NCBI GenBank assembly: GCA_026418535.1
Contig: JAOABC010000005.1
Location: forward strand, 1-64,000
Direction of reading: 5' to 3'
DNA: 64,000 nt
DNA from: Hydrogenothermaceae bacterium
GTDB lineage: Bacteria; Aquificota; Aquificia; Aquificales; Hydrogenothermaceae
Within the stretch, counting starts at the first letter, position 1, and every line of letters begins with the position of its first letter. Below the pieces are notes generated by a model. The model worked only from the letters and a program-made list of their open reading frames with translations, was not told where the DNA came from and made no database searches. Positions 29,282 through 39,713 of the stretch are shown here, piece after piece. Position numbers and translations under genes: made by a program.

Positions 29282-30488
29282 TCAAACTTTCAAACCCTTG
29301 GCTTTATTTCCGTTCATAACCTCTTCAATAGCTTTTATCAAGTTATTTTCATATATAGACCATGTAAAGTTATTTTTTACAAATTCTCTGCTATTATGTT
29401 TAAGATACATATATTTTTTTGGATCTCTCTTAATACTATTTATTATATCTGCTATATTCTTTGGATCGTCTTCCACTATATAGTGTTTCCAGTTTTCACC
29501 TCCTATTGGTATTGAAGCAAGTTTGGATACCATATTTATAGTTCCTAACGCCATACTTTGTAAAATCTTATTTTGTATTCCGCCTCCTGTTTGCATAGGT
29601 GCAACCACGACGAGAGACGATTTTATTATTTCATAAGGGTCTTCTACATAACCTGTAACTACTATGTTATTATGTTTTTTTTTGCATATTTAGTAGCATT
29701 TTTGGAGGATAGGCGCCTACTATGCAAAACTTAATATCTTTGTCTAGTATTGGTAATACGTTTTTTATAAACCATAATACAGCATCAATATTAGGCTGGT
29801 AATCCATTTTTCCAAAAAAAGTAATATAGTTTTTGTATTCTGGATTATATTTTTCGTAAGAAAATAGTATATCCTCTACTCCGTTAGGATTCCATATTGT
29901 TTTTGAAGGTTCATTAAAAAACTCCATTTCTTTCTTATTTACGAATAATGTTTTATCAAAGAGTTCTATACATTTTTTTTCGTAGCTAATCAATCTATCA
30001 CTTTCTAATTTATATAGTATCTTCCAGAATTTAGAGTTTGTTTTATTTATAGCATTTTTGTAGTGTAACGCTATAGAGTCTGTCATTATTAGAATTTTAG
30101 GTTTATCTATATTAATAACATACTCGCTGGTTCTAATTAAACTTGTTATTATTAAATCAAACTTAGATATAATTGAATTTATATATGCTTTAACGTCTTT
30201 GAAAAAATAATAGTTAATTTGTATCGGTTTATTTGAAAAAATACCCTTAAAAGCATTTGCATAGTATGAAAGCTTATTCTTTTTAAAAATTCTACACGAA
30301 AATCCGTTTTCTTCCGCAAACTTATAGAATTCAACAGGCACGTCTGTATCTGTTAAAGAAACAAGGTGGACATCAAAATGTTTAGTAAGTATCTTTAACA
30401 ACCAGTAATTTTTTAACCTATCCCCTCCTACCGGAGGATAAGGAAGCCGTGGCGATATAAAAAGCACTGTAGATCTTTTGTATAACAT
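29282..30488 (-). pseudogene. Glycosyltransferase (GT4-like) broken at a run of nine A; possible phase-variable gene
   Basis: The N-terminal frame (29670-30488, 273 codons) starts MLYKRSTVLFISPRLPYPPVGG and runs to GAYPPKMLLNMQKK, where it stops. The C-terminal frame (29282-29608 and upstream) holds VVAPMQTGGGIQNKILQSMALG and should follow directly. The break is a homopolymer of nine T on the plus strand (29675-29683), read as nine A in the gene. With eight A the frame would read QKKHNNIVVTGYVEDPYEI and stay open to the end, about 401 residues. So a one-base slip switches the protein between full and truncated. Sequencing error in the homopolymer is the main alternative. Confidence 0.85.
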
Positions 30489-30781
30489 TTTCCACCTCTA
30501 TTATGTTTAGAGACTTAATACCCTTATATTCACTACGAGACTCCATCACAAATAAGTATGGCAAGCTACCAAACCTTTATTTTCTCCCTTTGCTTATGTT
30601 TGCTATTAACAATATTGTATTTATTATAAACTAAGGAAGCTTTATAAGTAAAGATTTTTTTATTTTAGACACTATAAAAGGAATTTGCATTTAAAAAAGA
30701 CATAACTAATTAAAGTTACAAAAATACAGAGGATAAAATTTAGGAAAAACCGACAAGTCGGATATGTTTTCTGAAAATTTT
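30489..30781. other. Non-coding A+T-rich gap in the decayed zone
   Basis: Very A+T-rich and without an open frame of useful length on either strand. It holds one hairpin with a CUUG-type loop (30746-30762, listed separately). Presumably it is degraded coding DNA and the promoter area for the 30488 gene. No tRNA or conserved RNA is recognised. Confidence 0.5.
30746..30762 (-). terminator. Short CTTG-loop hairpin followed by T5, minus strand
   Basis: On the minus strand the sequence reads CCGA-CTTG-TCGG then TTTTT. A four-base stem closed on the very stable CUUG tetraloop with a T tract resembles a small intrinsic terminator. It would end transcripts from the broken polymerase and glycosyltransferase remnant before the 30488 gene. 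The stem is short. Confidence 0.4.
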
Positions 30782-30865
30782 CTAAGAAAATCCTATTTCA
30801 TCTACAAAATCAACTTTGAAGTGCCTTGCCAGCATCTCAGGAAGCCAGTAGTTTTTAATATTGTA
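30782..30865 (-). pseudogene. Remnant of a second glycosyltransferase N-terminus
   Basis: A 27-codon frame between stops contains KNYWLPEMLARHFKVDFV. This matches the early part of the adjacent intact-frame glycosyltransferase (LKNYWLLKILTKHFDVHLV at its residues 26-44). No start codon and no continuing frame exist, so it is a fragment left from deletion. The similarity is seen directly, and the deletion history is inferred. Confidence 0.5.
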
Positions 30866-32073
30866 TTACCCTATTAGAGTATAAGAAAACTGACAAGATA
30901 ATAGCAGGACTTTCAATATAATCTCCGTTTGTTTATATACAGAATCCAATTCAGAAATAAACTTTTTTAAATTATCTAGATATGCAAGCCAAAACCAAAT
31001 AACTGGAAAAGTTAATACACCCAACATACTTGAGGAGCATATATATACCCAGCAAAATTCCTGCAAGTTTTCTATCTTTTCTCCCAAAATCTTTTACTGA
31101 CTTTAAGACTAGTAAAAGAACTAATAAGGATAACAAAACTCCTCCATAAACAAATATCTTTGACTGTAAAGAAGTCAGCAAACTCTGGTATGGTTTCAAA
31201 TAAATATTCAAAGTTAGAGGGAAAAATTTGGTAAAAGTAATAAGTTTCTGAACCCAACCCTCTACCAAAAAGTATAAAAATAGATCTATCACTTCGCTTA
31301 TGTTTGATAATACATATGGAATAACAAAAAATATTTGACATCTATCTGAAAAGCTATGAATACTATACATCTTGTCTGAGTCGGAAAAAGAGACTATTAA
31401 AGATTCTATCATATAACTGGCATAGTTATTTTTATACAAAATAAAAAGGAAAGTATATAATAAAAGAAATGCTAAAAAGAGTGCCATGCTAGTTTTGAGA
31501 AAAAATTTAATATTCCTAAAGCTTAGTATAATTATACACGAAATTATAACAAATAAAGCATAAATGCCGTACTTGAAAAAGTAGTCAAAAGTGCTACAAT
31601 AGTAGTTATTCATGACAATATGTATTCCTTTTGTTCTATTCCCTCCTGTTAAGATAAGCTCCGGTATATCTAATACGAATAAAACATATAACCCGTACAA
31701 TAAGAAAAGCTTTATATGCTCCTTAGTAGATTTTTTAAACAAATATGATAAAAAACAAAAAGACTTATTCCCAAAAACAAAGAAATATTCTGCCTTAGAA
31801 AATTTTGAAAAAACTCAAAATTTGAAACAAAAAGGTTAAAAAGATTTATAATATTAAGATATAAAAATATACCAAATATAAAAATAGTTATTTTCCTAAG
31901 CTTCACCACTTTTAAAAAAGCTACCCAAAAAATAGAAAAAACAAAATAGTTAATGGAAATGTTTGTACTGGGAGCACACCGAGATTTGAAATGACGCCTT
32001 CACTATAAAAAGATAAAGATAAAATAAAAACTAATACTCTACTACTAATACTATTAGTTAAGCGTTTATCCAA
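30866..32073 (-). pseudogene. Multi-spanning membrane protein, likely Wzy-type polymerase, split by about three indels
   Basis: Successive frames on the minus strand each encode hydrophobic segments and together would make about 400 residues, the usual Wzy size. Pieces: from TTG at 32073 (ribosome site AGAGG) to 31921; then 31712-31909, with KLRKITIFIFGIFLYLN; then 30972-31742, with LFLLYGLYVLFVLDIPEL; then 30866-31087, with FPVIWFWLAYLDNL. The joins fit single-base changes at a T6 run near 31928, an A6 run near 31735 and a GGG near 31035. The order of frames and continuous hydrophobic pattern support one ancestral gene. No motif proves polymerase function, and an intact Wzy/WaaL-like gene exists at 45574. 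Confidence 0.65.
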
Positions 32074-32084
32074 ACCAACACCTC

Positions 32085-32977
32085 TCTTACATCTAATTTT
32101 GTACTGAATAACCGGGTTTACAGTGTTTAATTTAAAAACAAATCTTACTAAGAGTTTCAGTTTTAGCTGATAACAAATCTTATACACTCCAAGAAACTCC
32201 ATCATTGTCTAAAAATTGCTTTTTGTTTTACTAGAAACATTTCGTTATGAAAAACATGAACAATATCACCATATATCAAATTTATATCTTTATTATGATT
32301 CCTAAAAACAGATTCTCTATCCAGTTAAAATCAAAATAATCATCACTTCCTAAAAAGGATAACCAATGACCAAAAGAGAGAGTTAGTACCTTATTCCAAG
32401 CGTAAATACCTTTGTCCTTTTCACTAACCCAATAATCTATATAACGTTCATATTTATTGATAAGATCTAAAGTTTTATCTGCTGACCCACCATCTATTAT
32501 TATATACTCAACATTAGGATAAGTTTGGTTTATTACACTTTGAATTGTTTCTTCTAAATATTTTTCACCATTAAACACAACGGTTATTACAGTAATAAGC
32601 GGAAGTTTTGTAATTTCATCCAAGTCAATATCCGGACTCTTTTCCTTAAGACTTCCAAGATAATCTTTTTATTTACTTGCACATTTTCCGGAGCAGGCTT
32701 TACAGGATCCCCATCTAAATCACAAACGTACCTTTATTATCCACAAGTTTATAACTAAACTTAAAATATCCTTTAGTTCTTAAGATACCTTTTCCTTTCC
32801 TCCCTTCACCCTCTGGAAGAAAGAACAAAGTCTCATATTTATCTTCCGGATTGCCTATAAACTTAGAGTCCTGTATCCTAAATTCCGGAAGGTTTATACT
32901 AAATTTAAATTCTGGAGAAATAGTGTCAAAAATTTTTAATCGGATTCTACCTACTTTAAGTGAAAGTTTCTCTATTT
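32085..32977 (-). pseudogene. Decayed GT2 glycosyltransferase with an extra N-terminal domain
   Basis: A gene in ruins on the minus strand. From about 32977 to 32715 a frame encodes an unrecognised beta-rich domain (FSINLPEFRIQDSKFIGNP, then ETLFFLPEGEGRKGKG). After shifts near 32740 and 32670 it joins the GT2 part (32282-32623), which has LITVITVVFNGEKYLEETI, the DGGSADKT motif and FLGSDDYF. Another shift near 32300 continues with INLIYGDIVHVF to a stop near 32213. The next frame begins FLDNDGVSWS, which in intact GT2 proteins comes roughly 70 residues later, so an internal deletion is likely. The tail (KLKLLVRFVFKLN) runs on towards 32085. Boundaries are approximate. Confidence 0.65.
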
Positions 32978-33937
32978 TTAAAACCTGAGAAGTTTTATCT
33001 TCATTTTATTCACAAACCATCTTAATACTTTTTGTGTTAAAAATAAATAGTCTATTCTGTAATCTTTATTAAACAGATAGTAGTTTTCAATTCTATCAAG
33101 ATTATACCGTCTCGCATCCTCCCTAAACCTTAAAGAGTTTAGGTAAATCATAGTATTGTTCTTTTTTATCAAATCTTTTCTAAAGTTTTCCACGAAATAT
33201 GATTTCGCCAATAGATAATGAAGAGCAATTTTAGAAGCTCTAGAAGAAATAGATATAGATTCTTTGTGGGCTCTAAAGAATGAAAGTTTCTCATTTATGA
33301 AAGCAAAGTACTTATATCTTATAGCTGTAAGTAGAAATATAAGCAAATCATTTCCTATAGCATGCATAGCAAAATCACTATTAACCTTATTTGGAACATC
33401 TACTATTAAACTTTTTTTTAGGTCTTCTAATCTAAATAGAGCACAGCCTGGCGAAACAGGAAAATTTCCATCAATTAGTATACCGTGTATATACCTTTCT
33501 ATTTCATAAACGCCAGTATCTCCTATATTATACGTAATCATACCTTTTTCAGTATCGTCACCAAAAATCTCCGTTGTGGTAAAAACAAATCCCACTTCTT
33601 TATCTTGTAAAAAAGGTATAGTTTTTTCTAAAAAATCTGGAGATATTAAATCATCAGACCACAAAATCTTACCATATTCTCCAGATGCTAAATCTATACA
33701 TCTCTTCCAGTTTTTGACAGGACCAATATTTTCTTCATTTCTATAGATTTTAATCCTCTTATCTGTAGAGGCCATCTCTTTAAGAATATTCCACGTGTTA
33801 TCAGTACTATTGTTATCAACAACTATAATTTCAATATTCTCATATGTTTGCTCCATAGCACTTCTAAGAGTGTCCCGAATATAAAGCTCTCTATTATAAA
33901 CAGGAACTAATATGCTACATAATTTATCTTTCATCAA
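32978..33937 (-). CDS. Glycosyltransferase family 2
   Basis: A 319-residue GT-A inverting glycosyltransferase. It begins CSILVPVYNRELYIRDTLRSA, has the nucleotide-binding VVDNNSTDNTW, and the metal-binding motif in ILWSDDLISPDFL, with a basic C-terminal region. There are no membrane segments. This is the first intact glycosyltransferase upstream of the decayed zone and its start overlaps the end of the flippase gene by four bases. Donor and acceptor sugars are unknown. Confidence 0.9.
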   Translation of the reverse strand: MMKDKLCSILVPVYNRELYIRDTLRSAMEQTYENIEIIVVDNNSTDNTWNILKEMASTDKRIKIYRNEENIGPVKNWKRCIDLASGEYGKILWSDDLISPDFLEKTIPFLQDKEVGFVFTTTEIFGDDTEKGMITYNIGDTGVYEIERYIHGILIDGNFPVSPGCALFRLEDLKKSLIVDVPNKVNSDFAMHAIGNDLLIFLLTAIRYKYFAFINEKLSFFRAHKESISISSRASKIALHYLLAKSYFVENFRKDLIKKNNTMIYLNSLRFREDARRYNLDRIENYYLFNKDYRIDYLFLTQKVLRWFVNKMKIKLLRF

Positions 33938-35265
33938 AGACTTCCTCCTCTTTTAGTTAATATTAAAAAAGATTGTATTGGTCCAGCTATAGAAAAAAGC
34001 GACAGAGATAATATAGACGCTATAATAATACCTTCAACTCCTGTATTAAAAAATTTAACAAAGAAAAATGAAAGAGGTATATTTAAGAAAATTCCAAATA
34101 ATGAAGTATACAACTGGATATCTAATTTATCGATAGCATTTATAAACATAGCAAAAATATTATTCCATACAGAAACTAAAACAAATATAGCTATAGATAT
34201 AGTAATCTTATAATCTAAAGATATGTTCCCAACCCATATATTTATAATTTCTCTAGATGAGACAGTTAAAATAAATACCACTATCAAAATAAAAAAATAA
34301 AATTTAAACTGCTTTTTCATTGTGTTTCTTATCCATTTAAAATCACCTTTGTGATAAGCACTACTATATGCTGGCCAGAGAGGTGTTGAGATAATCCCAT
34401 AGAAAACAGTTATCACAGAGAAAAGTTTATAAACAACATCGTATGCAGTTACATACTCCGGACCGAATAACTGAGTAATTAAAATCTTATCTGTAGTAAA
34501 AATAACCAACACAGCTACTTGTATTATGAAAAACTTATAACTCAATGATATTAAAGACTTTATATAATTGGTATCAAAAAAGCGAAAAGAAGGTATAAAT
34601 TGCTTATTTTTTGTATAAAAATATACAGAGATTAAAATAGTAGAAAATAAAATAGAGAAGCCATAGAAAATAGATATTAACACCAAAGATGGACTGAAGA
34701 AGCTATATAATATCCATAAACATATCAAAATTAAAAGATTTATCAAAAACTGAGAAAAAACGGCTACAGAAGTCTTTTGTAGTCCACTAAAAATTTGGTT
34801 TATTAAACCAAATATAAAATTTAAAAATATAAAAAAAGCAGATATATTTATAGCAAAATAAAGCTCTTTATTTGGTATTGAAGTTGTATTAAAAATTTTT
34901 TGCCAATTTAAAAATGCATTAAGAAATAAAAACAAACTAAGAACTACTAAAGATATCAAAGTTGCCATCACATAAGCGTTTGATATGTACTTTTTAACTT
35001 TCAAAAAGTCATTTTTTGCCATATATTCAGAAATTTTATTCTTTAATCCATTGCCTATACCAAGGTCGAAAAAAACTATCCACGAAAGAATAGAAAGTAT
35101 TGTGCTCCAAACTCCATATCTCTCAACCCCTAAATATTTTATCATCAGCGGTAGTGAAAGTAAGCTCAAAGCCAATGCAAACCCCTTAAATATAAATGAG
35201 TATAAAACCTGTCTTTTATAGTTTATACTTCTTATATCTGTATTAATACGTAACCTATACATCAT
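33934..35265 (-). CDS. wzx: Oligosaccharide-lipid flippase (Wzx, MATE/MVF-like)
   Basis: A 443-residue protein with about twelve hydrophobic helices. The N-terminal pattern FKGFALALSLLSLPLMIKYLGVERYGVW followed by FDLGIGNGLKNKISEY is typical of the polysaccharide-synthase/Wzx branch. Its role is to flip the finished undecaprenyl-linked repeat unit to the periplasmic face for polymerisation. It sits between sugar-nucleotide genes and glycosyltransferases and starts one base after the epimerase stop. A+T content rises visibly from here into the decayed zone. Confidence 0.88.
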   Translation of the reverse strand: MMYRLRINTDIRSINYKRQVLYSFIFKGFALALSLLSLPLMIKYLGVERYGVWSTILSILSWIVFFDLGIGNGLKNKISEYMAKNDFLKVKKYISNAYVMATLISLVVLSLFLFLNAFLNWQKIFNTTSIPNKELYFAINISAFFIFLNFIFGLINQIFSGLQKTSVAVFSQFLINLLILICLWILYSFFSPSLVLISIFYGFSILFSTILISVYFYTKNKQFIPSFRFFDTNYIKSLISLSYKFFIIQVAVLVIFTTDKILITQLFGPEYVTAYDVVYKLFSVITVFYGIISTPLWPAYSSAYHKGDFKWIRNTMKKQFKFYFFILIVVFILTVSSREIINIWVGNISLDYKITISIAIFVLVSVWNNIFAMFINAIDKLDIQLYTSLFGIFLNIPLSFFFVKFFNTGVEGIIIASILSLSLFSIAGPIQSFLILTKRGGSL

Positions 35266-36288
35266 CTACACAATAGAATTTATCCAACTTATCATCTTTT
35301 CTATTCCATCTATCTTACTAACACGTGGTTTCCAACCAACAAAATCTCGTATTTTGCCTATATCTGCTATAAACACTTTTTGGTCACTCTCTCTTTCAGG
35401 TAAGGATATGTATCTCATTTTTACATCCAAAGTATTTTCCAAAATGCCAAAAAGCTCTAGTAAAGATAAACTATTTTCTATACCTCCACCTATATTGAAT
35501 GCTTCCCCTTTTGCTTTTTCAATATTTTCTACAACTAAAAAGTATAAGTCTATCATATCATCTATATACAAAACATCTCTAACTTGTTTCCCATTTCCGT
35601 GTATAGTAAAAGGATCTTTGAGAATACCTTTTTTTATTTCAACCGCCTTTTTACAAAACCATCCTATCCAACCTTGATCATATGTAGAAAACTGTCTTCC
35701 ACCAAACATTGAAGAGTGCCTAAACACAACTGTTCTAGTTCCATAAATCCTATAAAAGTCTAACATGTATTGATCTGCAGCACCTTTAGAACAGCCATAC
35801 GGCGAATGAAAGTCTATAGGAATTGATTCTGGAAAACCATTTGGAAAATCAAGAGCTATATACCTTCTATCTAATTCTACATATTTAACCCAGTTTAAGT
35901 CCCCATAAACTTTATTTGTGGAAGAGTAGATAACTATACTATCAGGAGAAAATTTCCTTACAGCATCTAATAAATTAAAGCTACCTACAGCATTTACTTC
36001 AAAATCAAACCTTGGGTTCCTTATTGATGTAGTCATCGCTACCTGCCCTGCAAGATGAAAAATAACATCTGGCTTCTCCTCTTGAACAACCCTCTCTATA
36101 TCTTCTCTAACTCTAATATCTCCATGAATAAACTTAAAGTTTCCTTTAGATTGTAACCACTCTAAATTATTATAAGAACCGGCTCTGTAAAGGTTATCAA
36201 ACACAACTAGATCTTCTTTCCTTTTCAAAACTTCTAAAGATAGATTAGAACCTAGGAATCCACATCCTCCAGTTATAAGATACTTCAT
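35266..36288 (-). CDS. rfbE: CDP-paratose 2-epimerase-like (RfbE) NAD-dependent epimerase
   Basis: A 340-residue extended short-chain dehydrogenase. NAD site [11 protein letters not shown]; the active site has Ser/Thr in [12 protein letters not shown] and Tyr-x3-Lys in [14 protein letters not shown]. The string TNKVYGDL and the [16 protein letters not shown] segment are typical of RfbE/tyvelose epimerase, which converts CDP-paratose to CDP-tyvelose. The neighbouring RfbF, RfbG, RfbH and reductase genes supply the substrate, strengthening the call. A related nucleotide-sugar epimerase of different specificity is possible. Overlaps the RfbH stop by four bases. Confidence 0.8.
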   Translation of the reverse strand: MKYLITGGCGFLGSNLSLEVLKRKEDLVVFDNLYRAGSYNNLEWLQSKGNFKFIHGDIRVREDIERVVQEEKPDVIFHLAGQVAMTTSIRNPRFDFEVNAVGSFNLLDAVRKFSPDSIVIYSSTNKVYGDLNWVKYVELDRRYIALDFPNGFPESIPIDFHSPYGCSKGAADQYMLDFYRIYGTRTVVFRHSSMFGGRQFSTYDQGWIGWFCKKAVEIKKGILKDPFTIHGNGKQVRDVLYIDDMIDLYFLVVENIEKAKGEAFNIGGGIENSLSLLELFGILENTLDVKMRYISLPERESDQKVFIADIGKIRDFVGWKPRVSKIDGIEKMISWINSIV

Positions 36289-37700
36289 TTAGATACCCCC
36301 TTCTCTATAAATTTTTCGAAGACTTTAATCATATAATCCAAACTTTCTTCATCTAAGCCCGGCCAAACTCCTATCCAAAAAGTATTTTTCATAATATAAT
36401 CTGTGTTTGGCAATAAAGAGTAATGTTCCTCACCCAACTGAGCTGATTTAAGCAAAGGACTGCTCCTGATTCTTAATTTTATATCTTGGTTTGTAAATGC
36501 TGGCTGTTTTAATAAATTTCCTGCGAATAATTGTCTAGTTCCAATCCTATTTTGCTCCAAGAAATCTACTATTTCAAATTTACTAAACGGAACATCTTCC
36601 TTCACAGTTATAGGAAATCCAAACCAGGATGGCTCTGAGTTGTCCAAATGTTTTGGAATAATAAAATAACTACTAAATCTTGAAAGGTTTTTATAGAGAA
36701 TTTCAAAATTTCTTTTTCTTTTCTCTATAAAACTTTGCAGTTTATCAAGCTGAGCCAAGCCTATAGCAGCTTGCCAATCCGTTATCTTTAAGTTGTATCC
36801 TATATGAGAATATATGTATTTATGATCATAGCCAGGTGGTAATTTACCCAAACTCCATTTAAACCTCCTTTTGCAAGTATCATCTTTACCTGGCGGACAC
36901 CAACAGTCTCTACCCCAATCTCTAAAAGACATTATTATTTTGTATAACTCATAGTCATTCGTTAAAACAGCACCTCCTTCCCCCATAGTAATATGATGAG
37001 CAGGATAAAAGCTAAGAGTTGATATATGTCCAAATGAACCTGTATACTTACCATTGTATTTTGAACCGAGAGCATCACAGTTATCCTCTATTAACCATAG
37101 ATTATATTTATCAGCTATATGTAATATTTTCTCAACATCAAAAGGATTTCCTAGAGTATGAGCAACGAAAATAGCTTTAGTTTTCTCTGTTATGGATTCT
37201 TCTATCTGGTTCACATCTATATTATAGGTTCCTAACTCTACATCTACAAATACAGGGACTAACTTATTTTGAATAATTGGGGCAACCGTTGTAGGAAATC
37301 CTGCAGCAACAGTGATAACTTCATCACCCTCTCTTAACCTTCTATCTCCCAATTTATAAGATGTTAGAGCAGATATGGCAAGAAGATTAGCAGAAGAACC
37401 AGAGTTTGTAGTTAAAGCATACCTTACACCCAAAAATTGAGATAACTTAGTTTCAAACCTTTCATTAAATCTACCTGTAGTCAGCCACATATCTAATGAA
37501 GCTTCTATCATATTGTAAAGTTCATTCTCATCTAGTACTTTTCCAGAAGGTGGTATATATACACTGGTTTCATTCTTAACCATATCAAAGTAAAGTTTTG
37601 AGAGTTCTTTCAAAGCCTCTTTTATATGGCTAGCAGCGTGGTTATAGTCACCTCCACTTTTGAGCTTTTCTACCTCTTTATAATTTAATAAATTAGACAT
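36285..37700 (-). CDS. rfbH: CDP-6-deoxy-4-hexulose-3-dehydrase (RfbH, E1)
   Basis: PMP- and [2Fe-2S]-dependent dehydrase that removes the C3 hydroxyl in 3,6-dideoxyhexose synthesis. The protein has an aminotransferase fold, but where transaminases keep the PLP Lys it has His, in [13 protein letters not shown]. This is the defining feature of E1 enzymes. Cys in [16 protein letters not shown] fit the Fe-S ligands. The start at 37700 has GGAGG eight bases upstream and gives 471 residues. An in-frame start at 37739 would overlap rfbG and has no ribosome site. E1 normally needs the reductase RfbI (E3), which is not in this window. Confidence 0.92.
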   Translation of the reverse strand: MSNLLNYKEVEKLKSGGDYNHAASHIKEALKELSKLYFDMVKNETSVYIPPSGKVLDENELYNMIEASLDMWLTTGRFNERFETKLSQFLGVRYALTTNSGSSANLLAISALTSYKLGDRRLREGDEVITVAAGFPTTVAPIIQNKLVPVFVDVELGTYNIDVNQIEESITEKTKAIFVAHTLGNPFDVEKILHIADKYNLWLIEDNCDALGSKYNGKYTGSFGHISTLSFYPAHHITMGEGGAVLTNDYELYKIIMSFRDWGRDCWCPPGKDDTCKRRFKWSLGKLPPGYDHKYIYSHIGYNLKITDWQAAIGLAQLDKLQSFIEKRKRNFEILYKNLSRFSSYFIIPKHLDNSEPSWFGFPITVKEDVPFSKFEIVDFLEQNRIGTRQLFAGNLLKQPAFTNQDIKLRIRSSPLLKSAQLGEEHYSLLPNTDYIMKNTFWIGVWPGLDEESLDYMIKVFEKFIEKGVSK

Positions 37701-37723
37701 TTTATATTCCTCCCATATGTTAA

Positions 37724-38830
37724 TTACTCTGTTGCCCACAAGATATTGTGTTCTTTTGCTGTGCGTACATATTTTTTTATTTGTTCGATGGTAAAATCGA
37801 ACATAGAAATTTTACCTTGATAAAAGTTTTTATACCACTCTACAGTTTCGAAAAGAGATGTTTTAACATCGTAAGCTCGGTTCCATTTTAAGTAAAAATG
37901 AGCTTTACTTGTATCTAACTTTAACAAAGCAGCTTCATGAAAGTCTTCATTACGAATTATGGAGTATTCCCCTTTACCCCATATACTCACAACCAATTTT
38001 ACTATTTCTTCCACTGTTATAATATCATCATCTTCTGGACCAAAATTCCAACCTCCACTGTATTTTGTAGGTTCTTTCCACATTTTGTAGGCTAAATAAA
38101 GATATCCAGATAAAGGTTCAAGAACATGTTGCCAAGGTCTTACAGCTTCAGGTTTTCTCAATTTTATAGTTTCATTTTTAGAGAGCGCCCTGATACAGTC
38201 AGGTATTAATCTATCCTCTGACCAATCGCCACCACCAATAACATTTCCAGCTCTAACAGAAGCAACAGAAACATTATGTTTAACACCATAATCTTTCGGA
38301 TTAAAGAATGAATTTCTGTAAGCAGATGTTAATAGTTCCGCACATCCTTTGCTCGAACTGTAAGGGTCATATCCCCCCATTGGATCTTCTTCTCTATAAC
38401 CATAAACCCACTCTTTATTTTCATAACATTTATCACTTGTGACGTTAATTACAACCCTTACAGAGTCACACTCTCTAACAGCTTCAAATAAGTTTAGAGT
38501 GCCTATCACATTTATCTCATAGGTTTCTTTGGGGTATAAATAAGAGTATCTTACTAAAGGTTGAGCTGCCATATGTATTACTATATCTGGTCTGTATATT
38601 TTTATTGATTCTTTCAACTTAACTATGTCTCTTACGTCTCCTACAATATAAACTATATCCTTCTCAAGATCAAGAATCTCAAATAAATTTGGGTTTGTAG
38701 GAGGAGGTAAAGAGTAACCAATCACTTCTGCTCCAAAGTATTTAAGCCATAACGTTAACCAAGAACCTTTAAATCCAGTATTGCCTGTTATAAATACTTT
38801 TTTACCCTTATAAAACTTTTCAAGTAACAT
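37724..38830 (-). CDS. rfbG: CDP-glucose 4,6-dehydratase
   Basis: Second step of 3,6-dideoxyhexose synthesis, CDP-glucose to CDP-4-keto-6-deoxyglucose. The 368-residue protein has the NAD site [18 protein letters not shown], characteristic of RfbG, then [26 protein letters not shown] and the catalytic Tyr-x3-Lys in [14 protein letters not shown]. The C-terminal [16 protein letters not shown] matches as well. It starts within the end of the upstream reductase gene (11-base overlap) and is followed by rfbH. Confidence 0.94.
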   Translation of the reverse strand: MLLEKFYKGKKVFITGNTGFKGSWLTLWLKYFGAEVIGYSLPPPTNPNLFEILDLEKDIVYIVGDVRDIVKLKESIKIYRPDIVIHMAAQPLVRYSYLYPKETYEINVIGTLNLFEAVRECDSVRVVINVTSDKCYENKEWVYGYREEDPMGGYDPYSSSKGCAELLTSAYRNSFFNPKDYGVKHNVSVASVRAGNVIGGGDWSEDRLIPDCIRALSKNETIKLRKPEAVRPWQHVLEPLSGYLYLAYKMWKEPTKYSGGWNFGPEDDDIITVEEIVKLVVSIWGKGEYSIIRNEDFHEAALLKLDTSKAHFYLKWNRAYDVKTSLFETVEWYKNFYQGKISMFDFTIEQIKKYVRTAKEHNILWATE

Positions 38831-39713
38831 GATTATGCTCCATCCACCATTCTATTGTTTTTTGTAGACCTTCTTTAATCGTGGTTTTAGGCTTCCATCC
38901 AAGACTATAAATAGGAGTTAAATTTTTTTCTATATCTATAAATTCATTTTCTCTATATGGAACAGCTCCAAAGTTCATTTTCTTTTCTATATACTTATAC
39001 TTCTTAACTGTTTCATACACAGTTAAAACAAAGTCTTTTATTGTTAATAAATTCCCACTTCCTATATCAATTTCATTGAAACTTTCTTTAAAGAAGCTTT
39101 CATTACTCACCACTATCTCATAAGCATCAATTACATCTTCTATATATATAAAGTCTCTCATTTGTTTACCTTCTGTTAAATTTATCTCATTAGCTTCTCC
39201 AAAGAGTTGGGAAATTAGCCAAATTACAAATTTGTTGTCATCGTCTTTTGGACCATAAATGTGCTCCAGTCTCAAATTTACGACCTTCACACTTTTACTA
39301 AAGTAACTTAACCATTCTAAAAACTGCTTCTTAGAGATCGAATATGGACTTACAAACTTATTAAGCATAGTATCTGTATTAAAAAAAACCTTTACATCAA
39401 AAAATATGGACAATTCCAAAAGTTTTAACGGAAATAAAAGGTTTGCTTCTACTATGCTAGATATAGATTCTTTCTTTCTTCCATAAGAAGTAGCAGTGTG
39501 TAAAACAAAATCCACCTTGTTTTCCTTAAATATAAGGGTTAAATCTGCTTTATCAATATCGTAGAGAACAATTTCACCTGAAATATCACTTATTCTCCAA
39601 ATATTTGAAAAACTTCTCTTTAAACCAACAACTTTATAACCTCTATCCAAAAACCTATAAGCCAAATAACTGCCTAAAAATCCTGTAATACCCGTTATCA
39701 AAATCGTTTTCAC
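38820..39713 (-). CDS. NAD(P)-dependent sugar-nucleotide reductase/epimerase (paratose or abequose synthase-like)
   Basis: A 297-residue extended short-chain dehydrogenase with ILITGITGFLGSYL at the N-terminus, FFNTDTMLNKF and the catalytic Tyr-x3-Lys in SPYSISKKQFLEW. It lies between rfbF and rfbG, where Salmonella and Yersinia carry the CDP-4-keto-3,6-dideoxyhexose 4-reductase (RfbS for paratose, RfbJ for abequose). With the RfbE-like epimerase present, the paratose route is more likely. The GTG at 39713 overlaps the rfbF stop as GTGA and gives the standard N-terminus. An ATG at 39746 would add eleven residues. Function is inferred from fold and context. Confidence 0.75.
   Translation of the reverse strand: MKTILITGITGFLGSYLAYRFLDRGYKVVGLKRSFSNIWRISDISGEIVLYDIDKADLTLIFKENKVDFVLHTATSYGRKKESISSIVEANLLFPLKLLELSIFFDVKVFFNTDTMLNKFVSPYSISKKQFLEWLSYFSKSVKVVNLRLEHIYGPKDDDNKFVIWLISQLFGEANEINLTEGKQMRDFIYIEDVIDAYEIVVSNESFFKESFNEIDIGSGNLLTIKDFVLTVYETVKKYKYIEKKMNFGAVPYRENEFIDIEKNLTPIYSLGWKPKTTIKEGLQKTIEWWMEHNHVT

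Noticed and set aside
31921-32205. The 94-codon frame as a separate gene
   Set aside because: Its first part matches the expected tail of the broken GT2 gene and its second part the first helix of the polymerase-like gene; the frame bridges two remnants by chance.
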